Positions 10,585 to 20,329 are shown, counted from the stretch's first letter. The stretch is 64,000 nucleotides of DNA from Magnetospirillum sulfuroxidans (GCF_018224925.1 NZ_JAGTUF010000001.1:496001-560000), one strand, 5' to 3'. The notes: generated by a model not told the origin, from the sequence alone. Numbers and translations are program-made.

Positions 10585-12828
10585 ATGGCCGCCGACCGTC
10601 GTCGCCTGGGGGTGCGCCTGATGATCTGGGCGCGCAAGGTCGGATTGGCCCGCAAACTGGCCTTGGCCTTGACGCTGGCGGTGGTGCCGTCGGTGGCGGC
10701 GACCTTCCTGGCCATGACCGTTTCCGGCCCCATTGGCCCCGATCCCAAGACGGTGCTGTCCCTGATCGGCCTGGACGTCACCTTGCTGGTGGCGTTGGCC
10801 GTGGTCATCGGCGTGCGCATCATCGGTGTTTGGCGGGCACGGCGACGCGGTTCGTCCGGGTCGCGTCTGCATTTGCGCTTTATCTTGCTGTTCTCGCTGG
10901 TGGCGGTGACTCCGGCCATTGTCGTTTCGGTCGGCTCCACCGTGTTTTTCCGCTATGGCGTTGAAAGCTGGTTTTCCGACCGGGTGCGCACCGCGTTGCA
11001 GGCCTCGTTGCAGGTGGCGCGGGCATATCTGGAGGAACACCAGCAAATCATCGGCGGCGATGCCCTGGCCATGGCCAACGACATCAATCGCGAAGGCGTC
11101 CTGCTCAGTCGGGCGCCGCAACGGTTTTCTTCGTTCATTTCGACCCAGGCGGCAGTGCGCGGCCTGACCGAGGCCCTGGTGTTCGATGGCCAGGGGCGGG
11201 TGCTGGCCCGGACCGGCCTGGCTTTTTCCATCGAGACCAGCATCGACCAGATTCCGTTTTGGGCCTTGGAAAAGGCTCGGTCGGGGGAAGTGGCGGTGTT
11301 GACCACGGATGACGATGACCGCGTGCGCGCCTTGGTGCTGCTTCAAGGTTTCTTCGACGAAACTTTCTTGTATGTGGGCCGCTTCGTTGATCCCAAAGTC
11401 ATCGGCCACATGGAGCAGACCTCGGCGGCGGTGGCCGAATATGAACACCTGGAAGGGCGACGGCTTAGCCTGGAACGGGCGTTTTCCATGATCTTCGCCA
11501 TCATTTCACTGCTGCTGTTGTTGGCTGCGATATGGGTGGGGTTGAGCATGGCCATGAGCTTGGCCACCCCCATCGTCCGATTGATTGACGCGGCCGAGCG
11601 GGTTCGGTCCGGTGATTTGTCGGCTCGGGTGAGCGAGGGCAAGGGGGCGGACGAGATTGGTTCGCTGGTCAAGGCCTTCAACCGGATGACCGGTCAACTG
11701 GGCGAGCAACGCCAGGAACTGATCGATGCCAACCGCGAGCTGGATGAACGCAACCGTTTCACCGAAACGGTTCTGGCCGGGGTTTCGGCCGGGGTCATCG
11801 GTCTGGACCGCGAAGGTCATATCCATTTGCCCAATCGTTCCGCCTGCGATCTTTTGGCGGCTTCGCCCGAAGACCTGATTGGCCAGCCGCTGATCATGGT
11901 CGCCCCGGAATTCGCCGACGCCTTCGACGAAGTCGGGCGCCGTCCTGATAAACTGATCCAGCATGAGATCAAGCTGGTTCGCCAAAATCGGCAACGAACC
12001 TTGCTGGTGCGGCTGGCGGCCGAGCGGCTGGCGGGGGAAACCATCGGTTATGTCGTCACCTTTGACGATATCTCGGAACTGGTTTCGGCCCAACGGACCG
12101 CCGCTTGGGCCGATGTGGCGCGGCGCATCGCCCACGAGATTAAAAACCCGCTGACCCCGATCCAGCTTTCGGCCGAACGGCTTAAGCGTAAATATCTCAA
12201 AGAAATTCAAAGCGACCCCGAGACCTATTCGAACTTGGTCGACACCATCGTCCGCCAAGTCGGCGATATTGGCCGCATGGTCGATGAATTCTCGTCCTTC
12301 GCCCGCATGCCGGCGCCACAGATGAAACAAGCCGATCTGGCCGCTATTTGCCGTGAGGCAATATTCTTGCAGCGTAACGGTTATCCCGACGTCACCTTCA
12401 CCAGTCAGATGCCCGATCACACGGTCCCCATGCTGTGCGATTCGCGCCTGCTTGGCCAAGCCTTGACCAATCTGTTGAAGAATGCGGTCGAGGCCATTCG
12501 CGGCCGCGACAAAACAGATGCCCCCAATGGGCAGGTGGTGCTGGCCTTGGTGGCGGAAAACGGCGTGATCAGCATCGACGTGACTGACAACGGCAAGGGA
12601 TTACCCAAGGAAAATCGGGATCGCCTGACCGAGCCCTATGTGACGACGCGCAGCAAGGGCACAGGATTAGGGCTTGCCATCGTCAAGAAAATCGTAGAAG
12701 ACCATGGGGGTGATCTTCGCTTGGAAGACGCGTCAACGGGCGGTGCCCGCGTGCGTATGGTTTTCCGCGAAGGTGACAGTCCCTCTCAGGTCTTATCCGC
12801 CGATATGACGGCTGAACATGGCTCATGA
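10585..12828 (+). CDS. ntrY: membrane sensor kinase NtrY
   Basis: A 747-aa transmembrane histidine kinase. There are several N-terminal membrane helices (about residues 23-110), a periplasmic sensing segment, another helix near 300 (MIFAIISLLLLLAAIWVGL), a HAMP domain, a PAS domain (about 395-500), the H box RRIAHEIKNPLTPIQ (H517), and an ATPase domain with DNGKGLPKENRD and GTGLGLAIV. NtrY acts with NtrX in nitrogen, nitrate-respiration and redox/envelope responses in alphaproteobacteria. Its last 11 bp overlap ntrX. Confidence 0.94.
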   Translation: MAADRRRLGVRLMIWARKVGLARKLALALTLAVVPSVAATFLAMTVSGPIGPDPKTVLSLIGLDVTLLVALAVVIGVRIIGVWRARRRGSSGSRLHLRFILLFSLVAVTPAIVVSVGSTVFFRYGVESWFSDRVRTALQASLQVARAYLEEHQQIIGGDALAMANDINREGVLLSRAPQRFSSFISTQAAVRGLTEALVFDGQGRVLARTGLAFSIETSIDQIPFWALEKARSGEVAVLTTDDDDRVRALVLLQGFFDETFLYVGRFVDPKVIGHMEQTSAAVAEYEHLEGRRLSLERAFSMIFAIISLLLLLAAIWVGLSMAMSLATPIVRLIDAAERVRSGDLSARVSEGKGADEIGSLVKAFNRMTGQLGEQRQELIDANRELDERNRFTETVLAGVSAGVIGLDREGHIHLPNRSACDLLAASPEDLIGQPLIMVAPEFADAFDEVGRRPDKLIQHEIKLVRQNRQRTLLVRLAAERLAGETIGYVVTFDDISELVSAQRTAAWADVARRIAHEIKNPLTPIQLSAERLKRKYLKEIQSDPETYSNLVDTIVRQVGDIGRMVDEFSSFARMPAPQMKQADLAAICREAIFLQRNGYPDVTFTSQMPDHTVPMLCDSRLLGQALTNLLKNAVEAIRGRDKTDAPNGQVVLALVAENGVISIDVTDNGKGLPKENRDRLTEPYVTTRSKGTGLGLAIVKKIVEDHGGDLRLEDASTGGARVRMVFREGDSPSQVLSADMTAEHGS

Positions 12829-14221
12829 CATTCTGATCGTCGACGACGAGGCCGACATCCGCGCCTTGATCGCAGGTATCCTTGAAGACGAAGGCTATGC
12901 CACCCGCGAGGCCGGTAATTCCGATGCCGCGCTGGAGGCTGTTCGCGCCCGCCGTCCCAGTCTGATCATCCAAGACATCTGGCTGCAAGGTTCGGATATG
13001 GATGGGCTGGGGATTCTGACCGCGGTCAAGCACGACCACCCGGATGTGCCGGTGGTGATGATTTCTGGTCACGGCACCATTGAAACGGCCGTGGAAGCCA
13101 TCAAGATCGGCGCCTACGATTTCATCGAAAAGCCGTTCAAGACCGACCGTCTGCTCATCATCATCGAACGCGCCATCGAGGCGGCCAAATTGCGGCGCGA
13201 GAATGCCGAATTGCGCTTGCGCGTCGGCAATCCGGTGGCGGTGGGTGATCTTGTCGGGGCATCTTTGTTCATCCAACAGATACGCCAGGCCGTCGATAAG
13301 GTGGCGCCGACCAATTCGCGGGTTTTGATCACGGGGCCAGCCGGGTCGGGGAAGGAAGTCGCCGCTCGTATTATCCATGGCCGGTCGCGCCGGGCGGAAG
13401 CCCCGTTCGTGGTGCTCAACTGCGCCGCCATGCACCCAGATCGCATGGAAATGGAATTGTTTGGCAACGAACATGGCGACACCCCAGAGGCGCCGCGCAA
13501 GATCGGGACCTTCGAGCAGGCGCATGGCGGCACGCTTTTGCTGGATGAAGTCGCCGACATGCCGCTGGAAACCCAGGGCAAGATCGTCCGCGTTCTACAA
13601 GATCAGACCTTCGAACGAGTGGGCGGCGGCACCCGCGTTGAAGTGGATGTGCGCGTCATCGCCACCACCAACCGCGACCTGCAAGCCGAAATCGCCGCAG
13701 GCCGCTTCCGCGAGGATTTGTATTACCGCCTGAACGTCGTTCCGATCCGGGTCCCTTCCTTGCGGGAACGCAAGGAAGATGTTCCCGCCCTGGCTCGGCA
13801 TTTCATGCAGTTGGCGGCCCAGGCCGCCGGCACGCAGGTGCGGCCTCTGGGCGAGGACACCTTGGCGGCGCTGCAAGCCTATGATTGGCCCGGCAATGTC
13901 CGGCAATTGCGCAATGTCATGGATTGGCTGTTGATCATGGCTCCGGGGGAAAGCAGCGATATCATTCGTGCCGATATGTTGCCGGGGGAGATCGGGGCCA
14001 TTACTCCGGCGGTTTTGCGATGGGAGAAATCCAGCGAAATCATGACACTGCCTCTGCGCGACGCCCGTGAGTTGTTTGAACGCGAATATCTGTTGGCCCA
14101 GGTCAATCGTTTCGCCGGTAATATCTCGCGGACGGCGACTTTCGTCGGCATGGAACGGTCGGCGCTGCATCGCAAGCTCAAGCTGCTGGGCGTCAATACC
14201 GACGACAAGGGCAAGCCTTAG
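12818..14221 (+). CDS. ntrX: response regulator NtrX, AAA+ domain without GAFTGA
   Basis: 467 aa: receiver with D53 in IIQDIWLQGSDMDG, AAA+ domain with GPAGSGKE and LLLDEVADMP, and a C-terminal Fis-like HTH (ISRTATFVGMERSALHRKL). The segment where sigma-54 activators carry GAFTGA reads LFGNEHGDTPEAPRKIGTFE, so the sigma-54 contact loop is missing. This matches what is known for other alphaproteobacterial NtrX proteins and implies sigma-70-type regulation or repression rather than classical sigma-54 activation. Cognate kinase NtrY is directly upstream. Confidence 0.94.
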   Translation: MAHDILIVDDEADIRALIAGILEDEGYATREAGNSDAALEAVRARRPSLIIQDIWLQGSDMDGLGILTAVKHDHPDVPVVMISGHGTIETAVEAIKIGAYDFIEKPFKTDRLLIIIERAIEAAKLRRENAELRLRVGNPVAVGDLVGASLFIQQIRQAVDKVAPTNSRVLITGPAGSGKEVAARIIHGRSRRAEAPFVVLNCAAMHPDRMEMELFGNEHGDTPEAPRKIGTFEQAHGGTLLLDEVADMPLETQGKIVRVLQDQTFERVGGGTRVEVDVRVIATTNRDLQAEIAAGRFREDLYYRLNVVPIRVPSLRERKEDVPALARHFMQLAAQAAGTQVRPLGEDTLAALQAYDWPGNVRQLRNVMDWLLIMAPGESSDIIRADMLPGEIGAITPAVLRWEKSSEIMTLPLRDARELFEREYLLAQVNRFAGNISRTATFVGMERSALHRKLKLLGVNTDDKGKP

Positions 14222-14263
14222 TCGCGTGGGCGGCGGGATATGGGATCAGGGTAGGGGGCCGAT

Positions 14264-15640
14264 ATGAAGGTTATCGTCTGCGGCGCCGGGCAGGTGGGCT
14301 TTAACATCGCTCATTACCTGGCCAGCGAAAACAACGACGTCACGGTTATCGACCAGCGGCCGGAGCTGATCCGCAAGATCACCGATACCGTCGATGTTCA
14401 GGCCATCTTGGGCCATGCTTCGCATCCGTCGGTGCTGGAACAGGCCGGTGCCGGCGATGCCGATATGCTGATCGCGGTGACCCAGTTCGACGAGGTCAAC
14501 ATGGTCGCCTGCCAGGTTGCCCATTCGTTGTTCAACGTGCCGACCAAGATTGCCCGGGTGCGGGCGCAATCTTATCTGCAACCCATGTGGTCGAACCTTT
14601 TCACCCGCGACCATATGCCCATCGACGTCATCATCAGCCCGGAAATCGAAGTGGCCCGCGCCATCACCCGGCGTTTGCAGGTTCCCGGCGCCATCGACGT
14701 TATCCCCATGGCTGGCGACAAGGTGCAGTTGATCGGGGTGCGTTGCGATGAAGACACCCCGCTGATCAACACGCCACTGCGCCAACTCACGGTTTTGTTT
14801 CCCGATCTCAACATTGTCATCATCGGCATCGTTCGCGACGGTCGCTCCATCGTTCCGACGGCGGAAGATCAGATGTTGGAAGGCGATGAAGTCTATTTCG
14901 TCGTCGATACCCAGCAGGTTGATCGGGCGCTGTCCGCCTTTGGCCGCGAGGATTGCGCCGCACGGCGCATCGTTATTTTCGGCGGCGGAAATATCGGTCT
15001 GTTCCTGGCTCAGCAGATCGAGGAGGCTCATCCCGGCGCTTCGGTCAAGATCATCGAGATCAACAAGGAACGGGCCGAATATGTGGCCAAGACCCTGCAT
15101 CGCACGGTGGTGCTGAATGGCGATGTTCTGGATACGGAAATTCTGAACGAAGCCAATGTCGCCAATGCCGAAACCGTGGTGTCGGTGACCAATGACGACG
15201 AAACCAATATCCTGGCGGCTTTGTTGGCCAAGCGTTACGGCGCCAAACGGGCGATGACGCTGATCAACAAGACCACCTATAACGCCCTGATGGGGCCGTT
15301 AGGCATCGACGTGGTCATCAGCCCCCGCACGATCACTGTTTCCAACATCTTGCAGCATGTCCGCCGTGGCCGTATCCACGCGGTACATTCCCTGCATGAA
15401 GGTTTTGGCGAATTGATCGAGGCCGACGCCTTGGAGACATCGAGTCTGGTGGGCAAGCCGTTGCGTGAGGTCAAGCTGCCTAACGGTGTGCTGCTGGGCG
15501 CGGTGGTCCACAACGGCACCATGATCAGCCCGCGCGGCAATACCGTGGTTCAGGCGGGGGACCGGGTGGTGCTGTTCGCCGCAGCCGAAGCGGTGAAGAA
15601 AGTGGAAAAGATGTTTTCAGTCCGGCTGGAGTATTTTTAA
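14264..15640 (+). CDS. trkA: Trk potassium uptake regulatory subunit TrkA
   Basis: Cytoplasmic NAD(H)-binding gating subunit of the Trk K+ transporter. Two TrkA-N/TrkA-C (RCK) units in tandem: the first Rossmann start is VIVCGAGQVGFNIA (residue 3 onward) and the second is IVIFGGGNIGLFLA (about 237 onward), each followed by an acidic ligand (VIDQRPE; IIEINKE). 458 aa, full length. Co-location downstream of ntrYX is conserved in alphaproteobacteria. No trkH/trkG partner is present in the window. Confidence 0.95.
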   Translation: MKVIVCGAGQVGFNIAHYLASENNDVTVIDQRPELIRKITDTVDVQAILGHASHPSVLEQAGAGDADMLIAVTQFDEVNMVACQVAHSLFNVPTKIARVRAQSYLQPMWSNLFTRDHMPIDVIISPEIEVARAITRRLQVPGAIDVIPMAGDKVQLIGVRCDEDTPLINTPLRQLTVLFPDLNIVIIGIVRDGRSIVPTAEDQMLEGDEVYFVVDTQQVDRALSAFGREDCAARRIVIFGGGNIGLFLAQQIEEAHPGASVKIIEINKERAEYVAKTLHRTVVLNGDVLDTEILNEANVANAETVVSVTNDDETNILAALLAKRYGAKRAMTLINKTTYNALMGPLGIDVVISPRTITVSNILQHVRRGRIHAVHSLHEGFGELIEADALETSSLVGKPLREVKLPNGVLLGAVVHNGTMISPRGNTVVQAGDRVVLFAAAEAVKKVEKMFSVRLEYF

Positions 15641-16489
15641 GTGCCACGCGTCAGCTATGTGAATGGCCGCTATGTCGCCCATCGGGACGCAGCCGTTCAT
15701 GTGGATGATCGGGGGCATCACTTCGCCGATGCGGTCTACGAGGTGTTGCCGGTGGTGGCTGGGCGCCTGTGTCATCTCGATCAGCATCTCGACCGCTTGG
15801 AGCGTTCGCTGGCGGCCCTTGCCATTTCCTGGCCCGTGCCGCGCCGGGTCATGCCGATCATTTTGGCGGAAGTGGTGCGACGCAACCGCCTGAAGGATGG
15901 TTTGGTCTATATCCAGACCAGCCGTGGGGTGGCGCCGCGTTATCATCCGTTTCCACTGGATACACCGGCGGGTTTAGTGGTCAGCGCCTGGGCTCATTCC
16001 GGTCCCGCCGCCGCCCAGATCGAACAGGGTGTGCGGGTCGTCAGCCAATCCGATCTCCGCTGGAAGCGTCCCGATATCAAGGCGACCGGGTTGCTGCCCA
16101 ACGTTCTGGCCCGACAATCGGCGCGCGAGGCGGGAGCCTTCGAAGCTTGGTTGATCAACGATCAGGGGGTCGTCACCGAGGGCAGCGCCACCAACATCTT
16201 CATTGTCGGCCCCGACGGGGCGTTGCTGACGCATCCGGCCGATAATTCCATTCTGGCCGGGGTGACCCGTGGGAATGTCTTGCGGCTGGCCCGTAATCTT
16301 GGCTTGGAAGTGGGCGAGCGTCCCTTCACCCTGGCCGAATCGCTGCGGGCACGGGAAGCCTTTTTGACCGGAACGACGATGATGGTGATGCCGGTGGTCC
16401 GCGTCGATGACACCACCATCGGGGAAGGTCGCCCCGGACCGCTGACCCTGCGTCTGCGCGACTTATACCAGGAGCTTCGCCGCCCATGA
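15641..16489 (+). CDS. dat: D-amino-acid aminotransferase (class IV)
   Basis: A 282-aa PLP fold-type IV transaminase interconverting D-alanine and D-glutamate, supplying peptidoglycan precursors. The PLP lysine is K147 in RPDIKATGLLPN; EGSATNIFIV and LTGTTMMVMPV are the cofactor-phosphate and carboxylate-side motifs. The GTG start follows the trkA stop without a gap and the stop overlaps the HAD gene by 4 bp, so translation is coupled. Distinction from branched-chain aminotransferase or aminodeoxychorismate lyase rests on overall similarity and conserved context. Confidence 0.88.
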   Translation: MPRVSYVNGRYVAHRDAAVHVDDRGHHFADAVYEVLPVVAGRLCHLDQHLDRLERSLAALAISWPVPRRVMPIILAEVVRRNRLKDGLVYIQTSRGVAPRYHPFPLDTPAGLVVSAWAHSGPAAAQIEQGVRVVSQSDLRWKRPDIKATGLLPNVLARQSAREAGAFEAWLINDQGVVTEGSATNIFIVGPDGALLTHPADNSILAGVTRGNVLRLARNLGLEVGERPFTLAESLRAREAFLTGTTMMVMPVVRVDDTTIGEGRPGPLTLRLRDLYQELRRP

Positions 16490-17154
16490 CCCGACCGCAA
16501 GCCATGCTGTTTGACTGGGACAACACCCTGGTCGATTCGTGGGAATGCATCCTGGCCGCCTATAATGGCACTTTTCGGCATTTCGGCATGGCCGAATGGA
16601 CGATGGAACAAGCCAAACAGAACGTGGCGAAATCGCTGAAAGATTCGTTTCCCGACATGTTCGGCGACCGATGGACCGAAGCGCGCGAGGTTTTTACCAG
16701 CACCTTCGAAGCCATCCATCTGGATTACCTGCGCCCGTTACCGGGAATCGAGCCGATGTTGCGTCAGCTGCATGCCGAAGGCATCTATCTGGCGGTGGTT
16801 TCCAACAAGCGGGGCAATTTTTTGCGGACCGAAGCCAAGGTCTTGGGCTGGGACATTTGGTTCGGTGCCTTGATCGGCGCCAATGATGCGGCGGCTGACA
16901 AACCGGCGGTTGATCCGGTGACAATGGCGCTTGCCCCCAAAAGTCCGCCCCCCCAGATGAAAGTCTGGTTTGTCGGCGATTCTCCGATCGATATGCATTG
17001 TGCCATAAATTCTGGGTGCATTCCGGCATTGTTGCGGGCGGATCCTCCCCAACCGGGTGAGTTTGATGCCCACCCGCCGGCTTATTACTTTCCCAGTCCT
17101 CAAATTCTTCTAGACCGATTGAACGAACTATCGGTTCCCAATCCGGCGATTTGA
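16486..17154 (+). CDS. HAD-superfamily phosphatase (Gph-like)
   Basis: 222 aa with the four HAD motifs: nucleophile and acid in MLFDWDNTLVDSW (D10, D12), motif II Ser in AVVSNKRG, a lysine in the ADKPAVDPV segment, and acidic motif III in VWFVGDSPIDMHCA. The cap insertion after motif I fits the phosphoglycolate-phosphatase-like subclass. The substrate is not evident. Translationally coupled to dat; hfq follows after 81 bp. Confidence 0.85.
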   Translation: MTRPQAMLFDWDNTLVDSWECILAAYNGTFRHFGMAEWTMEQAKQNVAKSLKDSFPDMFGDRWTEAREVFTSTFEAIHLDYLRPLPGIEPMLRQLHAEGIYLAVVSNKRGNFLRTEAKVLGWDIWFGALIGANDAAADKPAVDPVTMALAPKSPPPQMKVWFVGDSPIDMHCAINSGCIPALLRADPPQPGEFDAHPPAYYFPSPQILLDRLNELSVPNPAI

Positions 17155-17177
17155 TGATAACGAATGGGTCGCTAGGG

Positions 17178-17195
17178 AGGTCTTCTCGAAGACCT
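17178..17195 (+). other. hairpin in the hfq leader
   Basis: AGGTCTT-CTCG-AAGACCT forms a 7-bp stem with a tetraloop 40 nt upstream of the hfq ATG. It lacks a T-run, so it is not a convincing terminator. Because Hfq commonly autoregulates through its own leader, a role in hfq translation or mRNA processing is a reasonable guess only. Confidence 0.4.
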
Positions 17196-17235
17196 ACGAA
17201 TAAAACTCTCGGGCAATAAGAACGGAACATCAACC

Positions 17236-17490
17236 ATGTCCGCCGAAAAATCGCAAAACGTACAAGATGTGTTTCTCAATCACATCCGCAAGCAAAAGAC
17301 CCCGGTTACCATCTTTTTGGTTAACGGCGTCAAGCTGCAAGGCATCGTCACTTGGTTCGACAATTTCTCGGTGCTGCTGCGCCGGGATGGTCATACCCAA
17401 TTGGTGTACAAGCATGCCATCTCGACGGTAATGCCGTCGGCTCCCATCCAGTTGTTCGAGCCGCCCATCAAGGAAGGCGGCGAAGAATAA
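17236..17490 (+). CDS. hfq: RNA chaperone Hfq
   Basis: 84-aa Sm-like protein that assembles as a hexameric ring and pairs small RNAs with mRNAs. Sm1 motif [20 protein letters not shown] and Sm2 motif [12 protein letters not shown] are complete, including the proximal-face KH. The C terminus is short (IKEGGEE), usual for alphaproteobacteria. hflX starts immediately after its stop, the widespread hfq-hflX pairing. Confidence 0.97.
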   Translation: MSAEKSQNVQDVFLNHIRKQKTPVTIFLVNGVKLQGIVTWFDNFSVLLRRDGHTQLVYKHAISTVMPSAPIQLFEPPIKEGGEE

Positions 17491-18807
17491 GTGTCTGAAG
17501 GCGAGGGGGGGGCACTCAGTTCCCAACGACAGCGGGCCATGGTCGTCCATCCGGCCGTCAAGGTTGCCGATGGTGGCCTGCGCGCGCCGCAATCACGGCT
17601 GGACGAAGCCGTTAGCCTGACCCAAGCCATTGATCTTGATGTGGTGGCCGCCGAATTGGTCCCGGTGACCAAGCGGCGGCCAGCCACGCTGATCGGCAAA
17701 GGCGCGGTCGAACGTCTGGCTGAACTGGTGGTGGCCAAGGACGTTCAGGTCGCCATCGTTGACGGCCATCTGTCGCCGGTTCAGCAACGCAATTTGGAAA
17801 AAGAATGGTCGTGCAAGGTCATCGACCGCACCGGCCTGATTCTGGAAATTTTCGGCGCTCGCGCCCGCACCCGTGAAGGTTCGTTGCAGGTGGAATTGGC
17901 GGCGCTGTCTTATCAGCGCTCGCGCTTGGTACGGTCATGGACTCACTTGGAACGTCAGCGCGGCGGCTTCGGCTTCTTGGGCGGCCCCGGCGAAACTCAG
18001 ATCGAAGCCGATCGCCGCATGATCGGCGACCGCATCGTCAAGCTGAAGCGTGAGTTGGAAGAGGTCAAACGGACCCGCGAATTACACCGTTCCGCCCGTC
18101 GTCGCGTGCCTTATCCCATCGTCGCCCTGGTTGGCTATACCAATGCCGGCAAGTCAACGCTGTTCAACCGCCTGACCCGTTCCGAGGTTCTGGCCAAGGA
18201 CATGCTATTCGCCACTTTGGACCCGACCATGCGCGGCCTGAAACTGCCCTCGGGCCGGCAAGTGATCTTGTCCGACACCGTGGGGTTCATCTCTGATCTG
18301 CCGCATGAGCTGGTCGCGGCCTTCCGCGCCACCTTGGAAGAGGTATTGGAAGCTGACGTCATCGTCCATGTGCGTGATATGTCGCATGCCGACGCCGAAG
18401 CCCAAGCCAGCGACGTGGAACTGGTGCTCAAGGAATTGGGGCTGGCTGAAATGGTCGATCGCGGGCTGGTCGAGGCTCTTAATAAAATCGATCTGCTGGC
18501 GGAAGGATCACAAGAAGGTGTGATAAATCAAGCTGCTCGCCGCCCGACATCGTTACCGATCTCAGCCTTGACCAGCGCCGGCATTCCTGAATTCCTGGCC
18601 TGCATCGACAATCAACTGGCCCAAAATCGCCAGATCATCGACGTCAGCTTCGACCTGGGTGACGGTGCCGCCATCGCTTGGATGTACCGCAATGGCGAAG
18701 TGTTGGAACGCAATGACGACGAGCGGCAAACCCATTTGAAAGTCCGCCTGGACCCTGCCAACATTCAGCGTTACCACCAGATGCAGGCCAATGGGGGAAT
18801 TGGGTGA
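17491..18807 (+). CDS. hflX: ribosome-associated GTPase HflX
   Basis: 438-aa GTPase that splits stalled or heat-damaged ribosomes. The N-terminal glycine-rich domain contains RTREGSLQVELAALSYQ and the family-typical GGFGFLGGPGETQIE linker. The G domain has G1 GYTNAGKSTLF, G3 DTVGFI and G4 NKIDLL. The GTG at 17491 abuts the hfq stop and is taken as start; the first 18 residues are poorly conserved, so an internal start is possible. Its stop overlaps the next gene (GTGA). Confidence 0.93.
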   Translation: MSEGEGGALSSQRQRAMVVHPAVKVADGGLRAPQSRLDEAVSLTQAIDLDVVAAELVPVTKRRPATLIGKGAVERLAELVVAKDVQVAIVDGHLSPVQQRNLEKEWSCKVIDRTGLILEIFGARARTREGSLQVELAALSYQRSRLVRSWTHLERQRGGFGFLGGPGETQIEADRRMIGDRIVKLKRELEEVKRTRELHRSARRRVPYPIVALVGYTNAGKSTLFNRLTRSEVLAKDMLFATLDPTMRGLKLPSGRQVILSDTVGFISDLPHELVAAFRATLEEVLEADVIVHVRDMSHADAEAQASDVELVLKELGLAEMVDRGLVEALNKIDLLAEGSQEGVINQAARRPTSLPISALTSAGIPEFLACIDNQLAQNRQIIDVSFDLGDGAAIAWMYRNGEVLERNDDERQTHLKVRLDPANIQRYHQMQANGGIG

Positions 18808-19568
18808 AGATTGATGTCAGCAGGGTCGCCGGGCTGATCCGCGAAGCGGCAGAGGCGGAAATTCTTCCCCGCTTCAAGAAACTGAGCCGTGACCAGATCC
18901 GAGAAAAGAAACCCAATCAGCTGGTCACCGACGCCGATGTCATGGCGGAACGGTTGTTGACCCGGACCTTGACCGACCTGCTGCCCGGTGCGGTGGTTGG
19001 GGAGGAAGCGGTAGACGCTAATCCGGCCTTGCTTGACGCCCTGCATCACCCCGGAATCGTCTGGGTGATTGATCCGGTGGACGGGACTGGAAATTTCGCC
19101 AACAACAACCCGCGCTTTGCCGTCATCGTTGCTCTGGTCGTCGATGGCGTCACCATCGCCGGCTGGATTCATGATCCGGTCCCCAATCGCACGGTCATCG
19201 CCGAAATTGGCCAGGGCGCCTGGCGCGATGGCACCCGGCTGAAAGTGGCGGCGGAGGTGCCGCTGCCGCAAATGACCGGATCGGTGAAGAAACGCGGACG
19301 CGTTGCCGATCAGGTGCTGCATGTGGCGCGCCGCGGCAGCGCCGCCCACGATTACCTTGATCTGGTCACCGGTCGCCAGCACTTCGCCCATTTCCGCAAA
19401 CTCATGCCATGGGACCATGCCGCCGGCGTGCTGATGCAGCAGGAAGCGGGGGGGGTGGCCGCCATGATCGACGGCACCCCTTATGTTCCGGTTCTGCATG
19501 CCGACGGTCAATTGCTCCTGACACCTGGGCAGCACAGCTGGGATCAACTGGCCCCGTTGGTGGATTAA
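18804..19568 (+). CDS. inositol-monophosphatase-family phosphatase
   Basis: 254-aa Mg2+-dependent phosphatase of the IMPase/FBPase/CysQ superfamily. Metal-binding motifs: GEEAVDA, the signature VIDPVDGTGNF and the C-terminal MPWDHAAGVLM. The substrate could be inositol phosphate, histidinol phosphate or another sugar phosphate; sequence alone does not decide. GTG start overlapping the hflX stop. Its last 4 bp overlap the 3' end of the convergent SDR gene. Confidence 0.87.
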   Translation: MKIDVSRVAGLIREAAEAEILPRFKKLSRDQIREKKPNQLVTDADVMAERLLTRTLTDLLPGAVVGEEAVDANPALLDALHHPGIVWVIDPVDGTGNFANNNPRFAVIVALVVDGVTIAGWIHDPVPNRTVIAEIGQGAWRDGTRLKVAAEVPLPQMTGSVKKRGRVADQVLHVARRGSAAHDYLDLVTGRQHFAHFRKLMPWDHAAGVLMQQEAGGVAAMIDGTPYVPVLHADGQLLLTPGQHSWDQLAPLVD

Positions 19569-20329
19569 CCCCGGTACACGGTCAAGCCGGCCGGAGCTTG
19601 CGACACCGGCATCATCTCGATGCGGTTGATGTTCACATGGGCCGGCAACGAGGTTGCCCAGACCACGGCCTCGGCCACATCCTCGGAGGAGAGGGGGGTG
19701 GTGCCGTCATAGACCTTGGCCGCGGCCTCGGCGTCGCCCTTGAAGCGAACCAGCGAGAATTCCGAGCCGCCGCACAGACCTGGTTCGATATTGGTGACCC
19801 GAACCCGGGTTTTGATCAGATCGGCAATCAGATTAAGCGAGAATTGGGTCACTGCCGCCTTTGACGCGCCATAGGCATTGCCCCCCGGATAGGGATAGGT
19901 GCCGGCGATGGACGAGATGTTGACCACATGGCCGCGATCCCGCGCCACCATGCCCGGCAGCACCGCCCTCGTCACATACATCAGGCCTTTGACATTGGTG
20001 TCGATCATCGCCTCCCAATCGTCAAGATCGGCGGCATGGGCCGGTTCCAGCCCCAAAGCCAAACCGGCATTGTTGACCAGAACGTCAATGTGGGCGAAGG
20101 GCGCGGGCAGGGCGGCAATGGCTTCGGTTACACCGACACGGTCGCGCACGTCCAACACCAGAATATGACAGGGGGATGCCAGTTCCTGCGCCAAGGCTTC
20201 CAGGCGATCACGCCGCCGACCGCACAGAATCATCTGCGCCCCCTGGGCGGCATAGGCACGGGCAATGGCGGCGCCGAAGCCGGCGGAAGCGCCGGTTACA
20301 AAGACGGTACGATCGGTCCAAGCAGACAT
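19565..20329 (-). CDS. SDR oxidoreductase, YdfG-like
   Basis: 254-aa classical short-chain dehydrogenase. NADP-binding TGASAGFGAAIA near the N terminus and CGRRRDRLEAL (Arg-rich, NADP-type); NNAGLALGLEP; catalytic Ser in VVNISSIAGTYPYP and the YGASK pair. The tail resembles YdfG, which acts on 3-hydroxy acids and malonic semialdehyde. The ATG at 20329 is preferred over a longer frame starting at 20419. Third gene of the mazG-lipoprotein-SDR unit. Confidence 0.85.
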   Translation of the reverse strand: MSAWTDRTVFVTGASAGFGAAIARAYAAQGAQMILCGRRRDRLEALAQELASPCHILVLDVRDRVGVTEAIAALPAPFAHIDVLVNNAGLALGLEPAHAADLDDWEAMIDTNVKGLMYVTRAVLPGMVARDRGHVVNISSIAGTYPYPGGNAYGASKAAVTQFSLNLIADLIKTRVRVTNIEPGLCGGSEFSLVRFKGDAEAAAKVYDGTTPLSSEDVAEAVVWATSLPAHVNINRIEMMPVSQAPAGLTVYRG

